This document shows positions 21,350 to 32,867 of a DNA stretch of 64,000 nt, one piece after another. The stretch comes from Penium margaritaceum (taxonomy: Eukaryota; Streptophyta; Zygnematophyceae; Desmidiales; Peniaceae). The notes beneath the pieces are model-generated. The model was given only the letters and a program-made list of their open reading frames with translations. It had not been told where the DNA came from and searched no databases. The stretch's first letter is position 1, and each line of letters opens with the position of its first letter. The stretch covers positions 240,235 to 304,234 of the forward strand of contig SZWC01000095.1 in the NCBI GenBank assembly GCA_023375785.1. The letters run 5' to 3'. A program made the position numbers and the translations under genes.

Positions 21350-23065
21350 ACTGATTGCAATGAGAGTAAGAAACAGAGAGTCGATTCCGGATTTCTTGTC
21401 ATTGTTTGAAAGAATACTACAATTTACCTCCATGAATTGGGTAATTGACACCAACATGCATGCCATGATCCTCCTCATGGAGCTACATGAAAACTGGGGT
21501 CCTTTGATCACCATCTTGGGTTGATAGAAGGAGAAGGAGCAAATGTAAGAGGTAGTGTCCAGGTACGTGCGCAACAAGGCCATTTGTTGTAGTGTTAGTA
21601 AGGCCACGTTTTTGGCCTATGCTGCACAATATGGTGGTCGTGGTAGCAACAATTCCTCTTTTGGCCGGGGTGGAAACAGAAGTGGTGGTTGTGGAGGAAA
21701 AGACAATGGTGGCAGTAAAAGGGATTCAAAGCATCATAGGAAGTGCTTCAATTCTGGCAAACCTCGATGCTGGATACGACAGTGCAAGGCTTTGAAGAAG
21801 GAAGGTGAAGGTACGGGTGTCAAGAACGAGGGCACAAGAAAGGGTAAGAAAGAACTCACCAACATGAGAACGTGCCTATGACTAAGAGACAAGAATTGCT
21901 CAAGCATGGAGCCTACATGTTTGACTCTGACACGAACCACCACTCTTCAAGGGAGAAGGATGGGTTCATCTCCATTGGGGTGCCGAAGGCAGCCTTGTCC
22001 ATGCACAAGATGATGGAGACAAGTTGATCAACATAAAAGTGAACAATACAGAGAAGGAATTTAAGTCGGAGAACCTTGTCTACACATCATCTTTTGTGGA
22101 AAACCTCTTGTTGGTGTTAGAATCACATACCACGACATGATCGTCATCTTCAGATGAGAGGAAGTTGTGATTGTCAAGACTAAGAAAATCAATGTCTCCT
22201 AGGCCAAGGAGAATCTTGTTGTATAGGTTGTAAGAGTCAATGGACTCTATGTGCTGCCCACCATGACCCTTGAGAGCACGAATGAGGGATATGTAGCTTT
22301 TGAAGAGTCAAAGCCTCCAAAAATTGACATTGCACCATAGGCAGTCACCATGGCAGAAAGCTCCACCAAAGACAGTCATGTTGAGTTGTGGCACAGCTGT
22401 TTGCATGAGGCTGAAAGCACACTATAAGTCATGCAGTAGCACAACGTGGTTAGTGGAATGGAAGGCTAAGGATGAGGGACAGTGCAAGAAGCTCTGTGAG
22501 CCGTACCTCCAAGGCAAGGCAAAGACAATGGCCTTTGAGCATAATGGACAATGTGCGGCTACAATCTTGGACTTAAATCACTGTGATGAGTACGGACCAA
22601 TTTGCACTCCCTCAAATGTTGGCAGCAAGTATTTTTTACCTTCATTGATGATCTCAGTCGCAAGATGTGGCTCTACTTCCTCAAGGTACATGGAGCGGTC
22701 GAGAAGATGCTACAAGATTCTTTTGCCATGGTAGAGCGACAGATTATCAAGAAGGTCAAGAAATTGTTTATACACAATGGTGGTGAGTACAAGGCGCACA
22801 AAGACTGGTTAAACCAATACGGCATTGACCACCAAATCACCATCCCCTACATACAAAGAATAATGGCGTTGCCAAGCAGAGGAACCAGACTATCCTCGCC
22901 ATGACACAAAGTATTCTCTTTGATGCCAGACTTCCACCTTCATTTTTGGTAGAAGATACAAGAACTGCTTGCTACTTTGTGAAACAAACTCTTGAAGTTG
23001 CACTTGGTAGAGGCGGTAAAAAGCAGCAAGAGAAATATCTTTGGATGGCACAAGAGGCTTTGTGA
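21350..23065 (+). pseudogene. Copia D3 gag-protease-integrase remnant
   Basis: Gag starts in mid-domain ('MNWVIDTNMHAMILLMELHE', about 21430-21490) and runs into a Gly/Ser/Asn-rich tail and a decayed zinc knuckle ('CFNSGKPRCWIRQC', about 21748-21790). Protease and pre-integrase traces follow (22000-22520, 'CEPYLQGKAKTMAF'). Integrase shows 'HCDEYGPI', 'YFFTFIDDLSRKMWLYFLKV' and 'FIHNGGEYKAHKDWL' to 22830, then 'ARLPPSF' pieces to about 23065. The second integrase Asp (SDNGGEY) has become His. The N-terminal half of gag is deleted after the leader, and everything from RT on is missing, with no 3' LTR found. Confidence 0.78.
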
Positions 23066-25244
23066 GGGAACAATCCAGGTGCCTCACACCAAAGGACATT
23101 TGGTTGTATAAATAAGGGAAAGGTCCAAGCAGGTGAAGAAGGTGGCATGCTAGATGCACATCCTTGCAAGTGCATAACCTTAGAGGAGAATATTCCATAG
23201 CATTTTTAGACAGCCATACCTCAAAGAGGTAACAAACCCTTGTTTTCCACAACTAACTTAATAGATATCCACGCAAATTTCAGGTTTCAGCACAAACAAT
23301 GCTCGTTTCATTTTGGACCTAGACCCAGAATGTCCCCTGGGTTGACAAAGGGGCTTGGGCCCACAACCAGCACAATGACCCTTACTTGCAGTCCAGTAAA
23401 TGATTGTCTTTGTGCTCAAATTAGGATTTTTTATAATTTCTTAAGTAGAAGGGAATGGACTCCAATCAACATGACATCACTTCTAGCTCTTCAGTTTCTG
23501 TTAAAACCCTCTTCTTTGATGGATTGAAGTCTCTTCCAGTTTAGTGGAAGGCTATTGACACTTCATAGCTGTCTGCCAAATGTCATCAATCTGTGTCGTG
23601 CCAAACAAGCTCATCCTTGTGTAGCAGTCTGGGCTACATTTTTGTAATCTGGCCATACCAAAACAAGTCCGAGACCATCCAAATACACCATAAAAAATGT
23701 TCGGTGAAACACAGTTCTGTATTTCATTGAACACAATTTTTATTCCGTTTTCAAATGAATGTCTCAACCGAAGGAACTTGGTTTCATAATTTCCTTTTCC
23801 ACGGTATAGACGTTAGCAAGACGTTGGGAGCGATGCTACGTGGACACACCTTAAGGTACTACTACTCAAACGTAGTGAGAATGCATTGATTCTTCGAATG
23901 ATATTGAGAATTTAATATGTGGGATCGTAAAAGCTCACAAGCGCTTGTGAACATGTTCGCCACTCTGCATCCCTCAAACCCATGAAAGAATCCAAATCTA
24001 AATCAAAGTTAATGATCTCCCCCATGGGCCCCATACCAGAGCTACAAATTGTAAAATGTAGTTCACTGTGATATTCACTCGCATTTTTTGCTATGTCTGT
24101 GGAATTCAACAAAAAGTGGAATATGGTGTTGTACAGAGCAGAATATGGATGGTTCATAGGGATTATGTGCATAGATGACAGCGATTTGAGTACTTGGAAT
24201 ATTTGGATTACTTGTATTTATCAGTAAGTATACTTCGGTGAAAACCGTTGGGCATGTCAACCGCATGTATACAATATGGAAAAAAGAATAAGGCATATTC
24301 GGGATCTTGGGTTCTTGAGTCAAGCGACACATGTCATGCCGCATTGTGAGTAGTCACTTTGTGAAACTTCATCGATAAGTCAAGGGGTGTCAAGAATATT
24401 GAGACACATCTTCATGAATATCTAGCACCCTCAAGACTTTCACCAAGTACTAATGAAACATTGATACGGTTAGCAAGAATCCTGTTCACCATTGTAGAGA
24501 GCGGTTGAAATTTTTAGATTCTTTGGGAAGAGAACATTTGAGGTCGTAACAGGTGGCCAATGATCCCTCGGCCAATGGGCGCAAAAATCATGAGGTGAAT
24601 GCACGGTGGGCCATAAATTTGATGGTAGGAATGCTCACTCACGAGGGTTAAGGACTCGTGTAGGTGTTGTACATAACACGTCTTCCCTTTTAGCGGTATT
24701 ATCCCTGCACATAAGCTGCCACAGGCTAGTGATAAATTTAGTATCTGTTGATCGGTTGATCAGTGTCACATAGGTTGTTATAAGGCCCTATCTTTTGTGC
24801 GCAATGTTGTAGTCATGCCAATTGATGGGATTCTTGGCCGGTTTTTGTTTAGCATCAGTGTCCAATAATTTTCTCATGGTTTGCGGGAAAAAGAAAGGTT
24901 CCCATTTCCCTCGCAAACCAGCATGTTAAAAACTACGGCACATAGAAGAAGTTTTCACAAGGACATTCATTGTATGTTTTTTCAGAGAAAATCAAACACG
25001 TTTAAAACCTGTGTTTAAGTGAGAAGAAGGAATTAGGTGTCCATGCAACATCTCATACAATGTACTTTCCGTCAGCAGTTGAAAAGCTGAATTGCCATGG
25101 GAAATGGTTGCTCTTGTCAGATGTGATGAAAGGCTAGTTGCTTTCCTTTCAAACACTGGGCGAATGTTTACTCCCTATGTGCGAGGTGGATGGATGAGAG
25201 TCACACTTTGTGTTTTATGGATATCTGAGATTTTTCACCCATTT

Positions 25245-26960
25245 GAAAAACCATGATCAGGTGATGGAATTATTCATAGTGGAATGTCTGAGCTAACAAT
25301 ACTAGATATGAAGGAAAGGAATCTACAGACATATAAGAATGGGTACATTACAGTACTATAGTGAGTACTAAAAACTTCAAATCCATAGGTATGTCATAAG
25401 AAATTGTCAAACATTCATGAGTATCTCACGAATTCAACTTTACCATAAACTATGCACTCCTCAACAGGTGGTGGTAGATTATCTATCCAAATCATTGAAT
25501 CAAATACATAACACAAGTGTACTGTCTAGACATACTTTGTAAGTGCATCACACACATTCAAGATGCCATCGTTTTGTTTTAAATTATCATGCAGAAGATA
25601 AAACCATCATCAACGTTATGGAAGGTGTCATCTTTGCTGTTTTTAGATGAAATCCCACGAAGCCGATGTTTTGCAGCTCGGTTAACCACAAGTTGAATAA
25701 AGAAGTTACCTTCAATATGCTGAAAAAAAACCACTCCTAGCTCAATGTGCATGTCTCGTGAGTCTCTCATTGAGCAAAGCAAGAAGGATAATATCTCACC
25801 TCTGCTGTTGGGAGAATTTCACTCGAGAAATTAGCGCTTTTTCTTTGTTTTCTTCACAAACATCTTAGTTCAAGGATATCAGGGTTTTTTTTAACATTTG
25901 TGCAGGCTCTACCCATGCAAACATAAAACCCTTTTTCCCTAAATGGGGATTTTCTTGTCAAAGAAAAGAGGGCAAAGAAAGGCTTGTTTCTAGATCCTGA
26001 TCAAGGAAAAAAAACAGTTTTCATAGTTTTACCCACACACGTAAACCCTCCATTATCCTTGCAAATTGCTTTGAAATCATTAACTTAGGATGATTTCTTC
26101 ACGTAGGCTGATGTTGGACCTTGTTGTAGTGGGACCTAGCAGGTTCTCTTTCAACACATGGGGATTCTTGGTTCACCGTGCAAACCATTTGCAAACCCTG
26201 AACAGTCGCAAATGCCTGAATGCAGGGGTTTGTGACTGTTTGCTAAAATAGAGCGATGTCACCATGTGGAATTCCATGTGGCATCAATGTTTGGTTTTTT
26301 CCTAAGACAAATGGATATGGCTTACTAATAGTTTTGACTTTGGATATTGCGTTGGTTCCCTGTAAATCCTGGATAACACAACTTCAGTGATTAGTCAGTG
26401 AATACACAGTCACTAACTTGTGTGGAAAACCATAGCAAGGTGATGGTTTGCTTCATGATGGAATATTTGACGTAAAGATACTCACTAGACAGGAAGGAAA
26501 GGAATAAACATACATGGAAGGATGGTTACGTCATGGTAACATAATGAAGATTATTCGTTTGTAACCTATGAGTATGTCATAGATTATTCTCAGAAATATT
26601 AACCACATGTTTATGGGTTTTTTGTGCGTACTCTTGAACAATTCATGACCGATTACGAATCCAACTTATGTTTTATGTACAGATGACAGGTTTCCTATTC
26701 ATCACAATCCATAAGCTTATAAGAAATATGTGAGAGGCATCATCTTTGTTCCACGTTGTGCTGCAAAACATAAGACCATCATCAACATCATAGACGATTT
26801 CTTCTCTGTTGTTTTCAAATAGAATCCCACCTTCATTATCCATAGGGCAGGTGCAGCAGTATATCTTAGTAACTTGCAGTTGTCTAGTTCTTTAAAAAAA
26901 CACATCATGTACATTGTAGCAGCTCGCACAAGGAAATCTGCAAAGACTGATGCTGTCATT
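25245..26960. repeat. Diverged direct duplication, offset ~1.17 kb
   Basis: Segments around 25245-25800 and 26425-26960 align in the same order with many substitutions. AAAACCATGATCAGGTGATGG pairs with AAAACCATAGCAAGGTGATGG (offset about 1179), and ATAAAACCATCATCAACG pairs with ATAAGACCATCATCAACA (offset about 1171). No coding capacity is evident in either. Confidence 0.65.
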
Positions 26961-29039
26961 TCCACCAATGAACAGTTTATTGCTCAAAGGAACAAGACGT
27001 AAGATGATGTTCATCAAAGTGAAAGAAAGGTGAAAGAAGGCACATTCACAGTGGCATGTGCATGTTATTGGGTACACTCTTTAAAAGACTTGCACAAAAA
27101 CTAACCACTTCCTACCATCATCTAAATGCACTTGATATGTTTCTAGTGTGAATACAACCTGATTTTGGAACAAAACTGCATGATTTAATAATCCCTTACA
27201 CCTACAATAACAGAAGTACACATGTTTAGTACCTCCAACGTCTTGTGGTCAACATGTTACATGACCCTATCCACCCTTCCAAAGGAATGTTAATAATGTC
27301 TGAGATGGTCTTCCACCATTTTCTCGCCCTACCCCTTGTAGTACATGGTCATTAGTAGGACATAGTCTTTTAGTATGGCGCTTGTACATGAGACTACCAG
27401 CATTTTATTTACCACATGGTTGTAATAGAGTTAAAGCAAAACGTATTCATGTGAAACAAGAGGAAAACAAGCAAGCACCTTGTCTTTCAGAAGACCCCAC
27501 GCTCACCGTCTCATTCCTCCACCATATCTTCCCACGCCTCCTTGTCCAGCCATTTTCAAGTAAAGCATTGCTATCTTTACTCCTCTTGTTGATTATCTTT
27601 CTATTGTTCAACGTCCCCAATTCTTCCTCAAGTGAGAGCACATAACATTCACAAGTGTTCACCTAATCTCCACCTCAATCATAGGACTCATCAGTGTGAG
27701 GGATTTTCTGGTTGATAGCTGCAAAGGGTGCAACCGCAACACCTGCAACTGGTGCTACCCTAACTGCATATTTTATGTGCTACTATGTATGCATATGCAC
27801 TTGCAACTGCACTAGCAGTTCCACATGTTCTTCCACTTGTATCTACAGGAGCACTTGCACCCATATCTAACATGCACCTCTTCAACCTATAGCATCTTCT
27901 ACTGCCTCTTCAATGCTTGTTCATCTTTTTTAAGAGGAGAGAACGTACACAGTCATTCATTTCTCGTACCTCAGGCTTTCTCTTTTTGCCTAAATCTCTT
28001 GTAAGAATGGATAAATTCACTGGCATCCATGATTTCCCTTGCAATGTGCATGCTAGAGCTCACCTCAATGTGCCCAAAGTTTTATCTTTGTGACTGTACA
28101 CAAAAGAATGGAAGACTCATCTTAGTTGCTAGAGACATCCTTTGATACACGTTTTGAATTATCCTCTCATTGGAAAAGAAGACATGCTTTGTCTCTTCAA
28201 GTTCGTCTCATGTGTATGCCATTGTTATGGCTCCTTCTGTACTATTCAGATGAATTCATTCATGACTGTGTGTTTGCATGCTTTGTCATGGAAAAACAAC
28301 ATGGATGCTTTATCTTTCTTCCACTCCAACCCAAAGGGCAAGGAAGACCATGCTCTCCAAACTGATGTATCATTTTTTGCTTCATCATTTTTTTCCAGCA
28401 TACATAGCAAATGGAACCTAGATAAGCCAATTTGTTGCCCTTACACAATGAACAAAAAACCATCGACCACCAAGTTCATAACAGATGAGATTCTCCTTCC
28501 TCTCTTCCTACTCATTGCCCAATCCCTACCACATGTTCTTACTTAGGCTCCCCATTGGTTCCATTAACTTTCTTTGTCTCAACCTTTTGTACCACAACAT
28601 GGATCAACAATCTTTCCATGCTCTTATTCATGGATCTTTTTATGGTGTTGGACTTGTCTTCTAAAATGTGAACATCATTGTTTCCTTTGTCCTTGTAACA
28701 TAATTAAAACACTAGGTGGTATACAGGTAGAAGTAACTGAGCAAAAGACACCTTGTGAAATTGGGAAGATTGAGTAGTTTCTTTTAAAAAGAAGTGCGCT
28801 TCAATGGTAAGTGTTGGAACAACCGAATTCATACAATCAATTACAACAACCAGAACAAGGCAATCTTGGAATCATGGACGATTGAGACAAGTGGTGTGTG
28901 CGCAATCATGTTGTAAGTGGTTGTTTTGCAAAACTCCACCAACAAGTCGGAGGGTTTTTCGAATATTGAGGTTCATATTTCCAAAAGTATATCATCATCA
29001 AGAATTTGACAAAAGATTATCAAAACATCAATGCGGTTT

Positions 29040-29083
29040 GTGATGATTCTGTCGACGACTTTGGTCATCGATAGAATCATCAC
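29040..29083. repeat. Hairpin, 11-bp arms
   Basis: GTGATGATTCT (29040-29050) is the reverse complement of AGAATCATCAC (29073-29083), with a 22-nt loop. No function is assigned. Confidence 0.75.
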
Positions 29084-29297
29084 GCGATGGGTCATGTATG
29101 ACCAATGAACTCACCCATCAAACTGTGTATCAAGTAGTGCATTGAGAAATGAACAAAATGGTGAACATGGACTGTTTTCAGAAACTAATGAATATCACAT
29201 AGAGCCCATTAAGAAACTCATTAAATACAAGGAATGTACATCTGGGATTTTCCGGCATGCATTCGTGTGGATGTTCCCTAAAAAACTATTAGCATGC

Positions 29298-29390
29298 TGA
29301 AATATTGTTATGGGAGCCATCAGTCGAGGCGGTGATTATGTCTTCATTCTGATGTCAAGTGCATGTTTTGATGCTCCCATTGTATTATAC
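29298..29390 (+). repeat. Gypsy G1 5' LTR, left piece
   Basis: TGAAATATTGTTATGGGAG through 'TTCATTCTGATGTCAAGTGCATGTTTTGATGCTC' to ATTATAC matches 55782-55871. The match stops at 29390, where the Penelope-like element begins, and resumes at 33300. Confidence 0.8.
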
Positions 29391-29410
29391 GTTTTGCAAA
29401 ACGTCTAAAA

Positions 29411-29456
29411 ATTAAACAAATTTAGACGTTTTGTGAAATGTCTAAACTTGTTTAAT
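29411..29456. repeat. Inverted repeat at PLE 5' end
   Basis: ATTAAACAAATTTAGACG... and its near-complement ...GTCTAAACTTGTTTAAT fold into a stem of about 20 bp with two mismatches. The right pLTR keeps a perfect 26-nt palindrome at the same place (32868-32893). Confidence 0.8.
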
Positions 29457-29694
29457 CCTGTTGTGTTCCTCCCTCGTGCTATTTTGTCCTGGCAGCTCCC
29501 TAGGAGACATTCTAATTTCCTAGTGTGGACGCGAATCCCCCCCTCAGCATTTAGCGACCTCGGGTGTACTTTGGTGCATCAAATCTCTTGCACTGCCTGT
29601 CCCCGAGCCGCCAAGCTCCCTGGTTGCGACGGGCTCTCCCTTGGTTCTGTCCCACGTGTATGCTTTTAGCATGTGAGCTGATGTCATTGTATTC

Positions 29695-29738
29695 ATTGGC
29701 CTGATGAAGGCTCACCCGAGCCGAAACATGTTGCCAGT
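29695..29738 (+). ncRNA. Hammerhead ribozyme, PLE left pLTR
   Basis: All core elements are in order: stem I ATTGGC (29695-29700) pairing with GCCAGT (29733-29738); CTGATGA (29701-29707); stem II GGCTC/GAGCC (29709-29713/29718-29722) with loop ACCC; GAAA (29723-29726); and a minimal stem III closed by AC/GU around AU, ending in the NUH triplet GUU. Self-cleavage is predicted after 29732. Very short stem III hammerheads are typical of PLEs and plant retrozymes and often act as dimers. H17 = U is a less favoured cleavage base. Activity is inferred from structure only. Confidence 0.85.
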
Positions 29739-29856
29739 CATTGACCTTTGACTCCCCTTTCTCAAACATGCCTAGTATACATGGGCTTCTCTCCCTCAAT
29801 CACATCTCAGATTCAATTCTTGCTACCCCGAGAAGCAAAATTCTACTACTGTTCAG

Positions 29857-31180
29857 TTGCCCGCCACCTCCGCCTTGCGGGCAGAGAACTCCAAGCAACC
29901 TCCTCTTACTCAACCTCGACTCATGAGATCCAAGACTGCTGACGAGCAGGACCTCGACGCCATCAAAGAGGTACCTGACTCTGTGGAGGAGATTGAAGAG
30001 GTGCCAGACACCCCTACTCTTGCCAATATGGAAGGAAACGCCGGGGCAGTCGTCCCGCATGCCGCTCCTCCGGCCGCCGCTCCTGCACCTTCCACGGGAG
30101 CGGCTCCTCCTCTCGTCAACGTGCAGCCAGTTGCCAGCCCAGCCATTCAAGCTGTGGCACCCGTCAACTCTGCCACAGTCTCTCTTGGTTCAATTCCTGA
30201 AGACTTGCGCAAGATCTATGATGCGCAAATCGAAGTTCTTTCCAAGTTCATCAGCTCCCTGGTTAAAACGGAGGTCGGCCTTAACAAGATGAAGGAGCTC
30301 TCCAGCAAGAATGAGCTCCCAACCTCCATGCGCATCAAGGGTCTGGCTTTCCACTGCAACAACCACCCACAACTGTGCACCACCGTTAACCAAGCTCTCG
30401 ATGCAAACTTCCATGCCTTTTTGCTCATGCAGGTCCCTATTTTTATCCGCGGCAAAGAACAACAACTCCAAGTTCTTGTTGAAGAGATTCTTGGCTGCAA
30501 GGCTGAGCTCAAGTTTCTGCTTGAAAACCATCTCCGCCCTCCAGGATTCCTCCTGTTGCAATGAGGCTTGCAAGAGTAGAGGAAATACTCTTGCAAGCCT
30601 CATTGACAAGAACTCCAATGCTAATCACAAGGGTTGGATCTCCAAGCTCATCGCCGACGTGGAGGTAGCTTACGCTAACCTCCTTGAAAGGCAATACTTG
30701 GATGAAGTTGACAGAGAACGCAAGAAGGAGAAACAAGTCAAATTCAACAAACATACCGCCGCTGCTGAGTCAAAGATGGAGGTCGAGCGCACCATTGGCA
30801 AAATCATTGCCAAGAAAGTGGATGTGGTCGCCCAAAAAATCAAAACTGCGGAGGACCGCCGCCTCAATCACTTTGCTCCTCCTCCACAGGAGCAGAAAAT
30901 CCTACGCAGCCCAAGAAAGATCCGGGAAAACAGCAAAATTAGCAGTAAAAGCTGCAGTAGCAGCACCAGAGACAGCAGCAGCAGTAGCAGCAGCAGAAGC
31001 AGTAGCCAAACCAACAGAAGCAGTAGCCAAAACCGCAGCCGAAGCAACAGGGCCAAGGCGGCCAAAAAAACGGCCAGAACCGTGGCCAGAACCACGGTAC
31101 AGCCAACAACCGCCCAAAAAACGGCCCAAAAAACGGTTCAGACCCCAGCGGCGGCAAGAAATGTACCTAACGATGCATGA
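29857..31180 (+). pseudogene. PLE N-terminal coding region
   Basis: An open frame (frame 1) starts with Met at 29857. It has a Pro/Ala-rich stretch ('APPAAAPAPSTGAAPP') and then an alpha-helical-looking segment ('DLRKIYDAQIEVLSKFI', 'VNQALDANFHAFLLMQVPIF') and stops at 30562. The same protein appears to continue in frame 2 ('LASLIDKNSNANHKGWISKL', 'NLLERQYLDEVDRERKKEKQ') and then in frame 0 ('VAKPTEAVAKTAAEA', a Lys/Arg/Pro-rich basic linker) into the RT. The first shift coincides with a perfect 20-bp hairpin at 30559-30605. No known domain was recognised; PLEs often carry a poorly conserved N-terminal region before RT. Confidence 0.6.
30559..30605. repeat. Perfect 20-bp hairpin in PLE coding region
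   Basis: Arms 30559-30578 and 30586-30605 (CAATGAGGCTTGCAAGAGTA and its exact complement) surround a 7-nt loop, GAGGAAA. It introduces the TGA that ends the first PLE frame. Confidence 0.9.
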
Positions 31181-32860
31181 GGCTGCGCAAGTACGCTTTG
31201 CTTTGCAAACCATCTCCTTCTTATCCTGCAGAATCACTGATTTCGGCATCCACAAGTTGTGTTCTAGAAACCTCACCGCCGACGAGTATCATTTCCTAAG
31301 CCTCGGCCTTAACTATGTGTTCCGCCCAAAATTCTTTTCTGATAACTTGGTGATGGATAGTTCGAAGGACTTCTCCAGATCCGCAAAACTGGCGTCCTTT
31401 TTCTGGGAGAGTCAGCACCTCCCTCAAGATTGCTTCCGCATCCCCAACCCCTCCTGGCAACCGCCAAAAACGCCTGGTGATCTTCTGGCATTGGAGGTTA
31501 AAGAGCGTTGTTCCTCCACTCCTCTTGCCCCACGTAGAAGAAACAATCTCAGATTGCTCACTGCCCTCAAGTCTCTCAGAAACGACCACGGCATCATCAT
31601 CAAGCAAGCTGACAAGAACCTTGGCCTCACAATTATCGACTGCGGGGACTACATCTCATAGTGCCTTTGACACCTGAATGACAGCTCCACCTACGGCACA
31701 GCCGCGGCTAATCCTCACAGACTCCTCAACGAACTCCTTGGCATCTACTCCCGCTTCAAGGATAGTTACCTCGGAGAATCAACCTGGAGGTTTTAATTTC
31801 AGAAACCTGATGGCGGCTTCAAGCCTTGTCCGTTCTACGTCATCCTCAAGGTGCACAGGTTACCAATCCTTCAACAACCAATCTCCCCTAGCCACTCTTG
31901 GGTTACCAACAACGTCTCCAAATGGTTAGATGCCGAGCTTCGCCCCTTGGTGGAGAAACAACCCACCTATCTCCGTGACAGCACCTCCCTCCTTCTTCAC
32001 CTTTCCTCCATCCCCTTTCCCGCTAACTATCTCTTGGCGACATACAACGTTGAAGCTCTTTACCCCAGCATCCCACTCTCCAAAGCTCTGCACTGCATCA
32101 ACGTCGTGCTACATCAGGAAAGATACCCAAAGGCACCCCTAGTCATGGCTCTGCTTACATGGGTGATGTACAACAATTTTGTTGAATTCCAAGGCAGGAC
32201 GTGGAAGAGAGTCAAGGGGACCGCCATGGGTACCGCGGCAGCCGTCTGCTTTGCAGTGCTTTTTATGAGCTTCCTGGACAGGTTTTTGGTTGTCTCTGAA
32301 AATCTCCTCCTGCACCAAAGGTACATCGATGACGGCCTCATCCTGTGGTCTGGTCCTGAGGATGGCCTCTAGCAATATCTGGAGCACATCAACTCCCTCG
32401 ACCAGAACATCCACATCAAGTACATTATCAGCCCCATCAGGATTGACTTCCTAGACCTCTCCATCTTCAAGGGCAAGTAGTTCATGGACAGCAGCCTCCT
32501 GGACACCACAACATTCCCGAAGCCCATGAATTTTTACCCGTACCTGCCCTACCACAGCTACCACCCCATCAGCTGTAAACGCTCCTTCATTCTTAGGGAG
32601 CTCCGCAGGTACCTCCTTCAATCCTCGAATGAGAAAGACTTCTGTTTTCTCCGTGATGCATTCTTCAAGAGGCTTCGCGCCCAGGGGTACCCTGCACACT
32701 TCCTTCATCCCCTGTTCCTCTCCTGAACCTACTCCCAGCTGCCACAACTACTTATGAAGTTCCACTCGTGCCAAACTGCCACAACCACGTACAAAGACCC
32801 TCACAGGCCCCTGGTGTTGAGGACACTTTGGACCCCCCGGTCATAGTCCCTTTGCCTGGG
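31181..32860 (+). pseudogene. PLE reverse transcriptase
   Basis: One frame (frame 0) holds all RT blocks: 'RNLTADEYHFLSLGLNYVFR', 'LRNDHGIIIKQADKNLGLTI' (the PLE 'ADKG' motif), 'KPCPFYVILKVHR', motif A 'YNVEALYPSIP', 'GTAMGTAAAVCFAVLFM' (motif B), 'LHQRYIDDGLILW' (motif C, YIDD at 32322-32333), and the PLE-type thumb 'FFKRLRAQGYPAHFL' (about 32665-32710). Motif A normally has Asp at the first position; here it is Asn (AAC, 32046-32048), so a catalytic metal ligand is missing. In-frame stops are at 31659, 31668, 31794, 32370, 32478 and 32724. The family reverse-transcribes its RNA at a chromosomal target. The related sequence class includes telomerase RT. Confidence 0.88.
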
Positions 32861-32867
32861 GACAGAT

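Larger units (their letters stand above)
23066..29297. other. AT-rich gene-free interval
   Basis: About 6.2 kb with only short, unmatched open frames on either strand. I see no TE protein, RNA gene or exon I can defend. It contains two diverged copies of a ~1.2-kb segment (25245-25800 and 26425-26960), a perfect 11-bp hairpin at 29040-29083, and a weak similarity between about 24350-24600 and 28915-29110 (AAACTTCATCGATAAGTC versus AAACTCCACCAACAAGTC, then GAATATTGAG). It may be very old repeats or non-coding host DNA. Confidence 0.6.
29411..29848 (+). repeat. PLE left pLTR
   Basis: Aligns with 32868-33295 from the TTTAGACGTTTTG palindrome through TGGCAGCTCCCTAGGAGAC, 'GTGTATGCTTTTAGCATGTGAGCTG', the hammerhead core, and 'GAAGCAAAATTCTACT'. 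It precedes the first PLE reading frame by only a few bases, so it includes the promoter/5' UTR. The left edge holds a long imperfect inverted repeat (29411-29456). Confidence 0.88.

Noticed and set aside
29857-30150. Minus-strand Pro/Gly/Ser-rich frames opposite the PLE N-terminus
   Set aside because: They are shadows of the plus-strand Ala/Pro-rich sequence with no start context or family match.
30902-31180. Ser/Arg-rich open frames on the plus and minus strands as an SR-like protein
   Set aside because: They are alternative-frame readings of the CAG/AGC-rich linker. Frame 0 (Ala/Lys/Pro-rich) is the one that joins the RT.
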